DNA from: Candidatus Woesearchaeota archaeon
GTDB taxonomy: Archaea > Nanobdellota > Nanobdellia > Woesearchaeales > DSVV01
Length of the DNA: 28,909 bases
Assembly: GCA_016215305.1 (NCBI GenBank)
Contig: JACRKI010000006.1
Coordinates: 1-28,909 of the forward strand
Direction of reading: 5' to 3'
In this document: one piece after another, positions 1 to 7,628 of the stretch
Layout of the letters: each line of letters starts with the position of its first letter
How positions within the stretch are numbered: position 1 is the stretch's first letter
Made by a program: the position numbers and the translations under genes
Notes under the pieces: model-generated
Seen by the model: the letters and a program-made list of their open reading frames with translations, nothing else
Databases searched by the model: none
What the model was told of the DNA's origin: nothing

Positions 1-90
1 AAGCGAGACAGCGGTTGGTGTTGGAGAACGATACGCATACGGGTATGCGCTAATAAGCTCCACCTCTAACAAACCATCCCATACTTTTTT
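1..90 (+). other. Possible 3' end of a structured RNA cut by the window edge
   Basis: A 6-bp stem (34-39 with 44-49, loop CGGG) sits between partly complementary flanks (about 13-25 with 56-75), followed by a seven-T run at 85-92. This is what the tail of a stable RNA gene and its U-rich archaeal stop would look like. I could not match it to tRNA, 5S, SRP or RNase P RNA. A TATA-like AATATATAAA follows at about 104-113 with no convincing ORF behind it. The strand is assumed from the T run. Confidence 0.2.
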
Positions 91-246
91 TTGAGATATT
101 GAAATATATAAACCTTTCTGAAATAAAATTCTTGCATTCGGATTTCATCCTCATGGAGAATTTTATTAAAACATTGGCAAATTACTCCTCAGAGAGTTCA
201 TTCTTTTTGGAATATTTTTTGTTGAAATTATTCCTCTTCCATAACC

Positions 247-254
247 TTTATATA
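247..254 (+). promoter_or_regulatory. TATA box of HTH-CBS regulator
   Basis: TTTATATA is centred about 26 nt before the ATG at 277, with no ribosome site between. Transcription should start at or next to the start codon, giving a leaderless mRNA. Confidence 0.65.
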
Positions 255-276
255 CTGCTTCTTTTTCCATTGCCTC

Positions 277-825
277 ATGTTCAACGAACTGCAGGAAATC
301 AAACATCTTCGCAAAAAGCTGGGGTTAACGCAGGGAGAGCTCGCGAAATACGCAGGCGTGAGCCAGTCTCTTATCGCAAAAGTGGAAAGCGATTCCATTG
401 ATCCCACATTCACCAACGCGCAGAAAATATTCACTTCATTGCAGCAGTTGTCTGAAAAAGAAGAACAGAAAGCTGTTTCTGTCATGAACAAGAATCTTAT
501 TTATCTTGAACCAACTGATTCTCTTCGCGTCGCGATCCAGAAAATGAAAAAATACAGCATTTCTCAGCTTCCTGTTCTTGAACAGAAAAAAGCAGTAGGG
601 GTAATCTCTGAAACCGCGATTCTTGACGCGCTTATGAACAACAAATCCGCTGATACACCGCTTTTGGAGGTGATGAGTGAAGCGCCGCCGATCATTGACA
701 CCAACGCTTCTATCCATGTTGTTTCTCACTTGCTGAAATTCTATCCCATGATTCTTGTCGCGGAAAAAGGAAAATTACTTGGGCTTATTACAAAAGCAGA
801 TTTATTGCAGGTTGCGTATAAGTAA
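277..825 (+). CDS. HTH (XRE) transcriptional regulator with paired CBS domains
   Basis: A 182-aa cytoplasmic protein. Residues about 5-60 form an XRE-type helix-turn-helix (RKKLGLTQGELAKYAGVSQS, then LIAKVESDSIDPT). Residues about 68-182 hold two CBS motifs (LRVAIQKMKKYSISQLPVL and a second ending in LLGLITKADLL). This HTH-plus-CBS architecture is known from archaeal regulators in which the CBS pair probably binds an adenosine nucleotide and modulates DNA binding. The ligand and targets cannot be read from the sequence. The start is fixed by a TATA box with leaderless spacing. It stands alone, with a GC-rich hairpin region downstream. The family assignment is firm; the role is inferred. Confidence 0.88.
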   Translation: MFNELQEIKHLRKKLGLTQGELAKYAGVSQSLIAKVESDSIDPTFTNAQKIFTSLQQLSEKEEQKAVSVMNKNLIYLEPTDSLRVAIQKMKKYSISQLPVLEQKKAVGVISETAILDALMNNKSADTPLLEVMSEAPPIIDTNASIHVVSHLLKFYPMILVAEKGKLLGLITKADLLQVAYK

Positions 826-863
826 TGGTTGTTTCAAATTGTTGTTTTTGCGTTAACGTTGAA

Positions 864-1091
864 CCAGCCGCTGGCGCACGACGTGACAGGGGTTGTCCCC
901 AACCTTTAACAAAGGTTGACGAAAGGTGATGCGACAATTCTGTCGCATTTCCGTGACACTCTTGCAAAGAAAAGAGTCACGGAGTGGAGCTTCACGCTCC
1001 ACCTTGCGCGTCAACGGAGCGTAACCCGTTGCGGGATGTCATGCAGGGCAAAATTCCGCAGAATTTTGACCGTCGTGCCGCCGGCTGCGGC
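864..1091. other. Multi-hairpin GC-rich intergenic element
   Basis: This stretch holds consecutive perfect or near-perfect hairpins with almost no spacer: 864-867/871-874; 889-892/897-900; 901-907/911-917; 929-936/941-948; 951-957/976-982; 984-990/996-1002; 1012-1017/1026-1031; 1049-1056/1061-1068; 1077-1081/1087-1091. The ends also pair over a distance: GGCGCACGAC at 874-883 with GTCGTGCCGCC at 1072-1082 (one bulge), competing with the last small hairpin. It is much more GC-rich than its surroundings. It could be a structured RNA or a folded DNA element. No terminal repeats or transposase are present. An ORF across 916-1128 is judged spurious. Confidence 0.6.
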
Positions 1092-1166
1092 GGGTCATAA
1101 GATGTTATTATATTTCCAAATTAAGTAATCCACAACATTCAAAAATAACCTAAACATTTCTTTTCC

Positions 1167-2243
1167 ATGATTAAATTAAATGGCACCTTTCTCGAAGGCG
1201 GCGGACAAATGCTTCGCACTGCCCTTGCCCTTTCTGTCTTGACACAAAAGCCATTCACCATTGACAACATCCGCGCCAACAGAGCAGAACCTGGATTAAA
1301 ACAACAACATCTTGTTGGTGTTCGCGCAATCCGCGATTTATGCGACGGTGTTGTCGAAGGAGCGCAGATTGGTTCTTCACAGATTACTTTTTATCCACGC
1401 AAAATCGCGAAAGGTGTTGAAACAGCCATTGACATTGAAACTGCGGGAAGCATCACGCTTCTTTTGCAAACTCTGTTGCTTCCTTGTCTTTTTTCTGGCA
1501 AACGATTTCAATTGACACTAAAAGGCGGCACTGATGTTTCCTGGAGTCCGCAATATGATTATTTCGCGAACATTGATTTTCCTCAGTTTCTTCGGTATGG
1601 CGCAGGAACTATTTCTTTGAAAAAAAGAGGATATTATCCCAAAGGGCAAGGAGAAGTTCTTCTTGATGTCAAAAAGAAGATTTTATTTGATGATATTGCT
1701 TTTGGAGTCGCATCTGTTCGTCCTCTTTCTCTTCTCGAGCAAGGAACGCTTGTCAAAATTGCAGGCGTGAGTCACGCATCCACTGATCTTGCGGACAGCA
1801 GAGTTGCAGAACGGCAAGCGCAGGCAGCAACCGCGCATCTTATCAAATGGAAAGTGCCTGTCGAGATTGTCAGTAGTTATGGAACCACTGCATCAACGGG
1901 TTCAGGAATTACTCTTTGGGCAATATTTACTGGACAATCTCATGACGCTGATTCCATCAATCCTATTCGTCTTGGCGCAGATATTTTGGGAGAAAAAAAT
2001 AAGCGTGCAGAAATTGTTGGTGAAGAATGCGCATTGCAATTGAATGCTACTCTTTCTTCTGCTGCTCCTGTTGATAAACATCTTGCAGATCAGTTGATTC
2101 CTTTATTGGGAATTGTCGGTGGAGAAATTGCTGTACAGGAAATCACGAATCATACGCTGACGAATGTTTATGTTGTTGAGAAATTTCTGGATGTGAGGTT
2201 TGATGTGGATGAGAAATTGCGGATGATTAAAATGAGAAAATAA
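1167..2243 (+). CDS. rtcA: RNA 3'-terminal phosphate cyclase
   Basis: A 358-aa protein matching the RtcA/RCL family along its full length; usual length is about 340 aa. It converts RNA 3'-phosphates to 2',3'-cyclic phosphates using ATP through an adenylated histidine. Visible signatures are the N-terminal EGGGQMLRTALALS, the RANRAEPGLKQQH segment, the internal ADSRVAERQAQAA, and HLADQ near residue 305, which aligns with the nucleotidyl-accepting histidine of bacterial RtcA. It starts at the ATG at 1167, about 20 nt after an AACATT AT-rich stretch, with no clear ribosome site. It appears monocistronic. No rtcB ligase is in the window. Confidence 0.95.
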   Translation: MIKLNGTFLEGGGQMLRTALALSVLTQKPFTIDNIRANRAEPGLKQQHLVGVRAIRDLCDGVVEGAQIGSSQITFYPRKIAKGVETAIDIETAGSITLLLQTLLLPCLFSGKRFQLTLKGGTDVSWSPQYDYFANIDFPQFLRYGAGTISLKKRGYYPKGQGEVLLDVKKKILFDDIAFGVASVRPLSLLEQGTLVKIAGVSHASTDLADSRVAERQAQAATAHLIKWKVPVEIVSSYGTTASTGSGITLWAIFTGQSHDADSINPIRLGADILGEKNKRAEIVGEECALQLNATLSSAAPVDKHLADQLIPLLGIVGGEIAVQEITNHTLTNVYVVEKFLDVRFDVDEKLRMIKMRK

Positions 2244-2296
2244 TTGTTGATAATCATCTCTTTTACACGAACCAGTAAAAGCCTTACCTCAGGGGA

Positions 2297-2336
2297 CCCA
2301 ATTTTTCTATTTCAATTGTTCTCGAGAAAAATTGGG
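2297..2336 (+). terminator. Stem-loop downstream of rtcA
   Basis: A 12-bp perfect stem (CCCAATTTTTCT at 2297-2308 with its complement at 2325-2336, 16-nt loop) lies 54 nt after the rtcA stop and is followed by an AT-rich stretch. It is consistent with a 3'-end structure, though archaeal termination does not need hairpins. The rest of 2244-2472 has no gene; it contains AGTTCGTGT at 2414-2422, a word shared with the dispersed repeats at 11175, 13731 and 19081. Confidence 0.35.
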
Positions 2337-2472
2337 ATATGTATTATTTTTATAATTTTAAATAATAAATATTGGACAGCGTGTTTTCTTTTGCTAGGCG
2401 ATTTAAAACAGCGAGTTCGTGTATTCTGTGAAACTTGATGATTCAGAGCGTTGCTCGCGCGTGTTCCAAAAA

Positions 2473-2482
2473 CTTTAAATAC
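2473..2482 (+). promoter_or_regulatory. TATA box of RelBE-type operon
   Basis: CTTTAAATAC is centred 26 nt before the antitoxin ATG at 2504, again leaderless spacing. Confidence 0.65.
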
Positions 2483-2503
2483 TATGGCGAATTATAGTCT
2501 TCT

Positions 2504-2722
2504 ATGGCAACAACAATACAAGTCAGTGAAGAATTAGTCGAAGTCCTAAAAAAGAGAAAACTTGTGGAGAAAGAGAGTTATGAAGAGGTCATTTGGGATC
2601 TTTTAGAGGACACAGAAGCGCTTTCTGAAGAGACACTAAAAGAAATCGCAATTGCAAGACAAGAAATAAAAGAAGGGAAAACAAAAACACTTGAACAGAT
2701 TAAAAAGGAGTTGCGGTTGTAA
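2504..2722 (+). CDS. RelB-like antitoxin
   Basis: A small acidic protein of 72 aa. The N-terminus MATTIQVSEELVEVLKKRK is typical of archaeal ribbon-helix-helix-like antitoxins. The rest is helical and charged (VIWDLLEDTEALSEETLKE), ending in a repeated KEGKTKTLEQIKKEL segment expected to wrap the toxin. Its TAA stop overlaps the toxin ATG by one base (TAATG at 2720-2724), so translation is probably coupled. It should neutralise the downstream RNase and repress its own promoter. Assignment rests on size, composition and the toxin partner. Confidence 0.82.
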   Translation: MATTIQVSEELVEVLKKRKLVEKESYEEVIWDLLEDTEALSEETLKEIAIARQEIKEGKTKTLEQIKKELRL

Positions 2723-2970
2723 TGTATGCTGTTGAATTTACAGAAACAGCTGAAAAGCAATTCAAGAAACTTCCAAATATGCTTCAAGAGAGAATCATTA
2801 AATCATTAGAAAGAATCAGGATTCGCCCAGAAGCATACATTGAAAAACTAGTTGGAATTCCTGGCTACAAATTTCGTGTTGGTGATTATCGCATTATTCT
2901 TGACATAGAAAATGATCGCTTGCTCATTCTTGTTATTAAAATAGGGCATAGAAAGAATGTCTATGGATAA
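2722..2970 (+). CDS. RelE-family mRNA interferase toxin
   Basis: An 82-aa protein with the RelE/ParE fold signature: YAVEFTETAEKQFKKLP at the start, then KLVGIPGYKFRVGDYRII and the closing strand VIKIGHRKNVYG. Basic and aromatic residues R52, R57, H76, R77 and Y81 sit where active RelE toxins carry their catalytic set, so it looks functional. RelE enzymes cut mRNA in the ribosomal A site. It is co-transcribed with the antitoxin through a one-base overlap. A 78-bp paired element begins 16 nt after its stop. Confidence 0.9.
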   Translation: MYAVEFTETAEKQFKKLPNMLQERIIKSLERIRIRPEAYIEKLVGIPGYKFRVGDYRIILDIENDRLLILVIKIGHRKNVYG

Positions 2971-2985
2971 ACCAAAAACTTTATA

Positions 2986-3063
2986 CATTTCGAAATACCA
3001 CCGGAGTGTACCTCCGGTGGACAAAGTCCACAATTGAAATTCGATAGGCGGTATTTCGTAATG
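2986..3063 (-). repeat. 78-bp paired element, copy A
   Basis: Exactly 78 bp, bounded by 14-bp inverted arms (2986-2999 with 3050-3063, one central mismatch). Inside are a 9-bp hairpin (2998-3006/3012-3020) and a 6-bp hairpin GTGGAC-AAA-GTCCAC in plus-strand order (3017-3022/3026-3031... reading GTGGACAAAGTCCAC). The two share bases 3017-3020, so they cannot form together. Copy B at 7829-7906 has the same length on the opposite strand, with different bases but preserved pairing. No coding potential. Confidence 0.8.
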
Positions 3064-3064
3064 T

Positions 3065-3140
3065 GTCAAGAACCACAGGTCTCTCGAACTAGCAGACCGC
3101 TTCGCTTCATGCCACCGGTCTTTGACCGGTGGTTCTTGAC
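3065..3140. repeat. 76-bp inverted-repeat element next to copy A
   Basis: Perfect 12-bp ends GTCAAGAACCAC (3065-3076) and GTGGTTCTTGAC (3129-3140). They enclose a 5-bp stem (3078-3082/3094-3098) and a 9-bp hairpin CCACCGGTC-TTT-GACCGGTGG (3112-3120/3124-3132). The last hairpin shares 3129-3132 with the outer arm, so the two are alternatives. The design parallels the adjacent 78-bp element, but the sequence differs. Confidence 0.6.
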
Positions 3141-3190
3141 ATTTGAATTATCTTTAGTATAATTATACAAAATATAATTTGGTGAAAACA

Positions 3191-3415
3191 ATGGAATGCG
3201 TCGCAACAACAAGAAAATGGGGTAATTCATTAGGCATTACGCTGCCAAAAGAATTGGTCGAATAAGCACACATCAAAGAAAATGAAGAAATAAAACTTCT
3301 TATTGTCAAAAAAGACCAGAAAGCTGAACGCCTGTTTGGTATGTTCAAAGGGAAAATTGGCGCTTCTGGTCAGGAAATTAAAGATATGATTCGAAAGGAG
3401 CTTCATCATGGTTGA
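3191..3415 (+). pseudogene. AbrB/MazE-type (VapB) antitoxin with internal stop
   Basis: Reading from ATG at 3191 gives MECVATTRKWGNSLGITLPK, then ELVE and an in-frame TAA at 3263-3265, after which the same frame continues as a normal VapB tail (AHIKENEEIKLLIVKKD, AERLFGMFKGKIG, IKDMIRKELHHG) to a stop at 3413-3415. RKWGNSLGITLPK is the swapped-hairpin AbrB DNA-binding core. GGTGA precedes the ATG by about 6 nt. The stop cuts after 24 residues, so the gene is probably dead, unless the base is a sequencing error. The partner toxin is also broken. Confidence 0.8.
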
Positions 3416-3461
3416 TTCATATTACTCCTTTTACACTATTGATTATGATGAAACCAAATAG
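3408..3461 (+). pseudogene. VapC (PIN domain) toxin remnant
   Basis: An ATG at 3408 overlaps the antitoxin tail in the usual VapB-VapC way. It encodes only 17 residues (MVDSYYSFYTIDYDETK) before TAG. MVDSY resembles the first PIN strand with its metal-binding Asp (compare FVIDAYAWVEYF in the intact toxin at 21502). Everything after the first strand is missing. The stop abuts the coiled-coil gene on the other strand, so the deletion may have removed the sequence between them. Confidence 0.55.
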
Positions 3462-5249
3462 TTACTCCAGCAAATCCAGCTTCAACATATTCTTTAATCC
3501 GACAATCTCATAATAAATCTCTTTTTTTCGCGGATTGCTGTCTGCAATTTGCGTATATCTCTGCATTAATCGATTAATATTTTTATTCGCTTCTTCATAC
3601 TCTTTATTCATAATCAACTGCTTTGTCGCAGTCATCAAATTCGTAATATCTCCTGAATCCACTGCTTTTGCCTCTGGCATTGATCGTACAGGCTGGAATG
3701 TTGGTTGGATGGGAACAGCTCTGATCTCCTGCGGCGCATACGCCTGCTGATTTGAAAACTTTTCTTCATATTCTTTGTATGCCAAACGAAGTCGCTCCTT
3801 GACTCTTGCATAGGTTTCTTCGACATCTTTCAACCGCTCCGCGGTCTTCTTCAATCTTTCAATGCGCGCAAACTCTGTCTCGACAAGCTTTTCTTTTCTC
3901 TTCATTCTCTCTTCACGATCATCCAAAAGTTGTGACTTTTCTTTCAGTTCTTTCTCTGCATTTCCAATCTCTTTGACAATATTTGTAAACTCTCGTGTTT
4001 TTGCACTAATCACTGCCCTGTCTTTGTCTAATTTTGCAACTGTCTTCGCAACAGCATCCTCTTCTTTTTCCAATCTTTTCTGGTCCGTTTCTAGCTTTTT
4101 TATTTTCGCGACAATCGCATCTTCTTCTGTCCTGATGCGCGTTTCTGTTTCCTGCGCGTCCTGAAGTTTTTGCTTTGCAGACGCTTCTTTTATTGCAATA
4201 TCATCTTCTTTTCTCCAAAGCGCCTGCATTTTTGGTTCATATTGCATGACATCTCGCTGTTTTTCTTGCAGTTCTTGTTTCATAATTTGCATCTTGCGCA
4301 TCTTTTCATTGATTTTCTTTTCCTGTACTTCTTGTTTTTTTAGCCATACTTGCGCTTCCTGCTGTTTCTTTTTGAATGTTGCTGCTGTTTTTTTTGCCTG
4401 CTGTTCCCATTGTTTCAATGCAGTCATGTGTTTCTTGAACTCAGCAGGTGATTTGAACTCTGATGCCTTGAGCATTGGCTTTTCCGGCATTTCTAACTCT
4501 TCAGAAAAGGATATTCGTGCTGTTTTTTGAATTGGTTGTATTGGTTCCATATATTCAAAGCCGCCTGTTTCAAAGCGATGTGTTTTTTCATATGCAGTCT
4601 GAAGATCGCGCGCGCCAACAGCAGTTTTTTCTTTTTCAAACTGCGCTTCCCTTTGAAATTCTTTTTGCGTTTCTAATTCTTTCTTTGCACCAAATTTGAT
4701 TTCTGCAAGGAAATCATGAATTGGTCTTTCTGTTTTCTGCTGTTTTTTTGCTTTTCCAGCCGGTAAAATTCTTGGAAGCGGCTTGCTTATTGGAGGTTCA
4801 ATATCCAACGTAAACTGAGGCAGCTCTTTTCCTATTTTTTGCGGCGGCAGATCAAGTTTGTCCAACTCATTCATCGCTCCCTGTTCCTCTTTGCTAAATG
4901 AAGTCAAGTCAACAGGTTCTCCATCAATCAGCTCCTTGTGCTCTTCTGCCTTTAATGGAGGAAGATCCAAATCCGCAAGCGAAGAAAATTCTTTTTGTTC
5001 TGCTTCCTGCTTTTTCTTGCCAAACAATCCAAAAAATCTTTTTTTCTCAAGTGGTTCCATCTTTTCAATAGAATTGATCTTTATTGGCGGAATATCCAGA
5101 TGAGAAAGATCGTCCATGGTGCTTTTCTTTGGCTTATCAAAAGAGATTTCTGTCTGCAATTTGTCTGCTTTCTTTTTTCCCTTGCCATAGATTTCCAAAT
5201 AGGCATCGTGAAACTCTTTTGTTGGTTTTGGCGGTTCTAAATCCATCAT
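3462..5249 (-). CDS. Coiled-coil protein with repeated LDLPP motifs
   Basis: A 595-aa, highly charged soluble protein I do not recognise by family. Residues 1-155 carry five related short motifs: DLEPP (3-7), LSHLDIPP (48-55), LADLDLPP (91-98), LDKLDLPP (129-136) and LDIEPP (148-153), plus a hydrophobic-basic FFGLFGKKK at about 73-81. Residues about 270-510 are almost continuous coiled coil. The last 60 residues form a helical hairpin (LIMNKEYEEANKNINRLMQR) recalling TPR-like tails of DPANN coiled-coil proteins. The ATG at 5249 is preferred over a TTG at 5318 because a TATA box lies 24 nt upstream. A scaffold or membrane-edge role is only a guess. Confidence 0.8.
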   Translation of the reverse strand: MMDLEPPKPTKEFHDAYLEIYGKGKKKADKLQTEISFDKPKKSTMDDLSHLDIPPIKINSIEKMEPLEKKRFFGLFGKKKQEAEQKEFSSLADLDLPPLKAEEHKELIDGEPVDLTSFSKEEQGAMNELDKLDLPPQKIGKELPQFTLDIEPPISKPLPRILPAGKAKKQQKTERPIHDFLAEIKFGAKKELETQKEFQREAQFEKEKTAVGARDLQTAYEKTHRFETGGFEYMEPIQPIQKTARISFSEELEMPEKPMLKASEFKSPAEFKKHMTALKQWEQQAKKTAATFKKKQQEAQVWLKKQEVQEKKINEKMRKMQIMKQELQEKQRDVMQYEPKMQALWRKEDDIAIKEASAKQKLQDAQETETRIRTEEDAIVAKIKKLETDQKRLEKEEDAVAKTVAKLDKDRAVISAKTREFTNIVKEIGNAEKELKEKSQLLDDREERMKRKEKLVETEFARIERLKKTAERLKDVEETYARVKERLRLAYKEYEEKFSNQQAYAPQEIRAVPIQPTFQPVRSMPEAKAVDSGDITNLMTATKQLIMNKEYEEANKNINRLMQRYTQIADSNPRKKEIYYEIVGLKNMLKLDLLE

Positions 5250-5268
5250 CTTTTTTGAGAAATTCCCC

Positions 5269-5277
5269 TTTAAATAC
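5269..5277 (-). promoter_or_regulatory. TATA box of coiled-coil gene
   Basis: On the minus strand GTATTTAAA is centred about 24 nt before the ATG at 5249. It would lie inside the gene if the TTG at 5318 were used, so it decides the start. Confidence 0.6.
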
Positions 5278-5413
5278 TTTTGTTGTATTTCTGGAATAGT
5301 GACGAAAGAATGGTTCAATATTCAGTAGATCGGACTGAAGAAGCAATTTTTTGACCATTTTTCAAAATAATCGTCAAAATAAATAAAAAAAGAGAAGGAG
5401 AAGAAAAAATAAA

Positions 5414-7261
5414 TTAGAATCTAAACACGGTTGTTTGTTGTGGTGCCCTATACTCAGAAACAATGACAGGTGTTTCTATCATTCTTGGAAGCTGTATAAA
5501 CACTTCTGTTCCGAACGCTGGCGCAACAATACTCGTATATGTTCCATCTAATTTTGGAACTCCATCTCCAAATGTATATGCTTTCTGCTCTCTTTTTTTG
5601 TTCATCTCTCGCATCCATTCTGGAAGAGGCGCTCTCTCTGGTTCTGAATGTTGTATTTGATATCTTGCAACTTCCTGCATCCATGCAGGTCCTTTTTCTT
5701 CTACTTTATTGTCAATATCTTCATGAGAAGCGCCTGCTTGATGTACCTTCTTCGCAGTTTTTTGATGCGCTGCTTTTGCTCTATACGGTGTTTCTCCATT
5801 TGATTGTGCAGCTTCTGTTTCTCCATGATATGCTTCAACTACTTGCACTTGCGGCGCATATTTTCCAGAATGGGAATGGCTTTCTACAAAATCTTTCACA
5901 TTCGCACTAAATCCGCTCATCATCGCAGTAAGACCGCCAACTATTGCTCCTGCACTGACAACGGCACCGACAACTGCTGCTGCATATCCTACAGCTACCT
6001 GATACCATGGCGCAGGTTTATAGCTTGTTTCTTGTCTTGTTGCCTTTCCTTTTTCTTCAAGCGGTATTGCATAATACGCTGTACTGAGATGGTTCGTTGC
6101 GGTAAAGAAACGATTCTCTCTCCGTGTAAATGGCATTGCTGGAGAATAGGTCTCTGCAGGAGTTAGTTCTGTTGGACTCTCTACATATTCTTGCGCTGGT
6201 GTTCTTGCTGGTCTTGCCGCTGGAACCCATACTTTGTATTGTACTGGTTCTTCTCTTATTCGAGGAAGCAGTTCTCTGCCTTCTGCATCATAACTTATTT
6301 GATTTGTTGCAAGTGATCTGACTTTTCCTTTTGCATCTCTTTGCACAGGAACAAGTTGTTTTGGAGCATTTGCTTTTCCAGTCTCTCTCAATTCTTCCAC
6401 TAATTGTTCTATGTATGATTCTTCTTGACTTTCTGCAGAAATTTCTTCTTGCGGAGCATACAATACTGCAACGTGCGCTTGCATTTCATCGATATTATCG
6501 ATTGTATATCGCACTTTTGCTTTATACTGTTCAAACATTCCTACGGGTGTTTCTTTTTTCTGCACTGCAAGAAGAGTATACAACTCTCTTTTCACTTTGT
6601 TTCTTGTTCCATTTAGATTTTGATGGACAACTGCTTCTACTCTTTCAGAAAATTCATTTGCAAGTCTTACTTCATTATTTTCTCTTTCAATTTCATCATA
6701 CGCTTTCTTTGCCGCTTTTACGGCATATTTTTTTTGTAATGCTGTTCTGTTTGGGAATACACTCTTTACTGCTTCTTCCAATGGTTCTCCTATTGCAAGA
6801 CGTAATTTTACCTCATCATCTATTCCAAAATGTGATTTTACTTCTTTGTATATTCTTTGTTCTTCTTCTTTTCTCTGTGCGTGTACTCGGCTAACATATT
6901 GCTCTTCCAACGCATCAATATACATTGCTCTTTCTGAAGTGATTCTCCCTGTATACGCACGCATTTCTTCTGTTAATTTCGCTCTGAGCGCTTCTTTACG
7001 CGCTTTTGTGATTATCTTTGTTGGTTCTAAAAGCGCATATTGAGAAATCCAATCCTGATAGACTGATTCCATGTGATCTTTTATAGCATCCCATGTCACG
7101 CGTTCTTTTCGGTTTTTTGGAGCATCCGCTATTACTATTCTTTCTAAAGGAAACTGTTCCATTTCAATTCCTGCTACTGTGCCATCCATTGCCATTTTTG
7201 TTTCACTCTGTTTTTCCCCTCTTTTGAGGATTCTTAATCGTGCGTCGTATGTATTAACCAC
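5414..7261 (-). CDS. Unknown one-TM protein with long helical cytoplasmic domain
   Basis: A 615-aa protein without a recognised family. Residues about 50-300 are charged and helical (MESVYQDWISQYALLEPTK, RLAIGEPLEEAVKSVFP). Residues 340-415 are Pro/Thr-rich. One glycine/alanine-rich membrane helix lies at about 421-449 (VGYAAAVVGAVVSAGAIVGG). A C-terminal part of about 165 aa contains polar linkers and PALPEW-like segments and ends in TVFRF. The start is GTG at 7261: a TATA box lies about 21 nt upstream and no ATG is near. Its layout (helical N-part, Ala/Gly TM, shorter C-part) parallels the protein at 8542. An envelope function is inferred from the TM only. Confidence 0.75.
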   Translation of the reverse strand: MVNTYDARLRILKRGEKQSETKMAMDGTVAGIEMEQFPLERIVIADAPKNRKERVTWDAIKDHMESVYQDWISQYALLEPTKIITKARKEALRAKLTEEMRAYTGRITSERAMYIDALEEQYVSRVHAQRKEEEQRIYKEVKSHFGIDDEVKLRLAIGEPLEEAVKSVFPNRTALQKKYAVKAAKKAYDEIERENNEVRLANEFSERVEAVVHQNLNGTRNKVKRELYTLLAVQKKETPVGMFEQYKAKVRYTIDNIDEMQAHVAVLYAPQEEISAESQEESYIEQLVEELRETGKANAPKQLVPVQRDAKGKVRSLATNQISYDAEGRELLPRIREEPVQYKVWVPAARPARTPAQEYVESPTELTPAETYSPAMPFTRRENRFFTATNHLSTAYYAIPLEEKGKATRQETSYKPAPWYQVAVGYAAAVVGAVVSAGAIVGGLTAMMSGFSANVKDFVESHSHSGKYAPQVQVVEAYHGETEAAQSNGETPYRAKAAHQKTAKKVHQAGASHEDIDNKVEEKGPAWMQEVARYQIQHSEPERAPLPEWMREMNKKREQKAYTFGDGVPKLDGTYTSIVAPAFGTEVFIQLPRMIETPVIVSEYRAPQQTTVFRF

Positions 7262-7276
7262 TAGTAAGTGGGTACT

Positions 7277-7287
7277 TATATATAAAT
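7277..7287 (-). promoter_or_regulatory. TATA box of the 615-aa protein gene
   Basis: Minus-strand TTTATATATAA is centred about 21 nt before the GTG at 7261, in the 49-nt gap after the upstream 105-aa gene. Confidence 0.55.
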
Positions 7288-7310
7288 GTTATGCAATATT
7301 TTGTCACTTT

Positions 7311-7628
7311 TTAGTGGTTATGATACCAGTCCACTGCTCTTGTTATATGTCCTGCAATTTCTCTTCCTTGTGTTTCCGCAAAGCTATCCCACTGCTCTGC
7401 CAGGAAATCATATCTTCTTGCCACTTTATCTCCTGCTTCTTTTGCCTGCGTTAGGATCCCTTTTCTTTGATAGGGTATGTCATCTCTTCCTTCTGGAATG
7501 TATGCATCTGCTATTCCCGATTCAGCATTTGCATTTCCAAACCATGCATCTTCCATTTCTCCAAACGACTGCACTATATCATCAATTATTCTTTCATCAA
7601 TTATTATTGGACTCGCGCCATCAGCCAT
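7311..7628 (-). CDS. Small protein of unknown function
   Basis: A 105-aa acidic protein (MADGASPIIIDERIIDDIVQ at the start; EGRDDIPYQRKGILTQAKEA, ARRYDFLAEQWDSFAETQGR and HITRAVDWYHNH later). No transmembrane helix or known motif is visible. The helical aromatic-rich second half could be a protein-binding domain. ATG at 7628 is chosen because GGTGA lies about 6 nt upstream; that run contains an alternative GTG start at 7637. It is 49 nt upstream of the one-TM gene, which has its own TATA box, so co-expression is possible but not required. Codon use resembles the neighbours. Confidence 0.6.
   Translation of the reverse strand: MADGASPIIIDERIIDDIVQSFGEMEDAWFGNANAESGIADAYIPEGRDDIPYQRKGILTQAKEAGDKVARRYDFLAEQWDSFAETQGREIAGHITRAVDWYHNH

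Noticed and set aside
916..1128. 70-aa ORF across the multi-hairpin island
   Set aside because: Its composition follows the hairpins (Arg/Cys-rich, no domain); it has no promoter or ribosome site.
5250..5318. TTG-initiated N-terminal extension of the coiled-coil protein
   Set aside because: The TATA box at 5269-5277 would lie inside it and points to the ATG at 5249.
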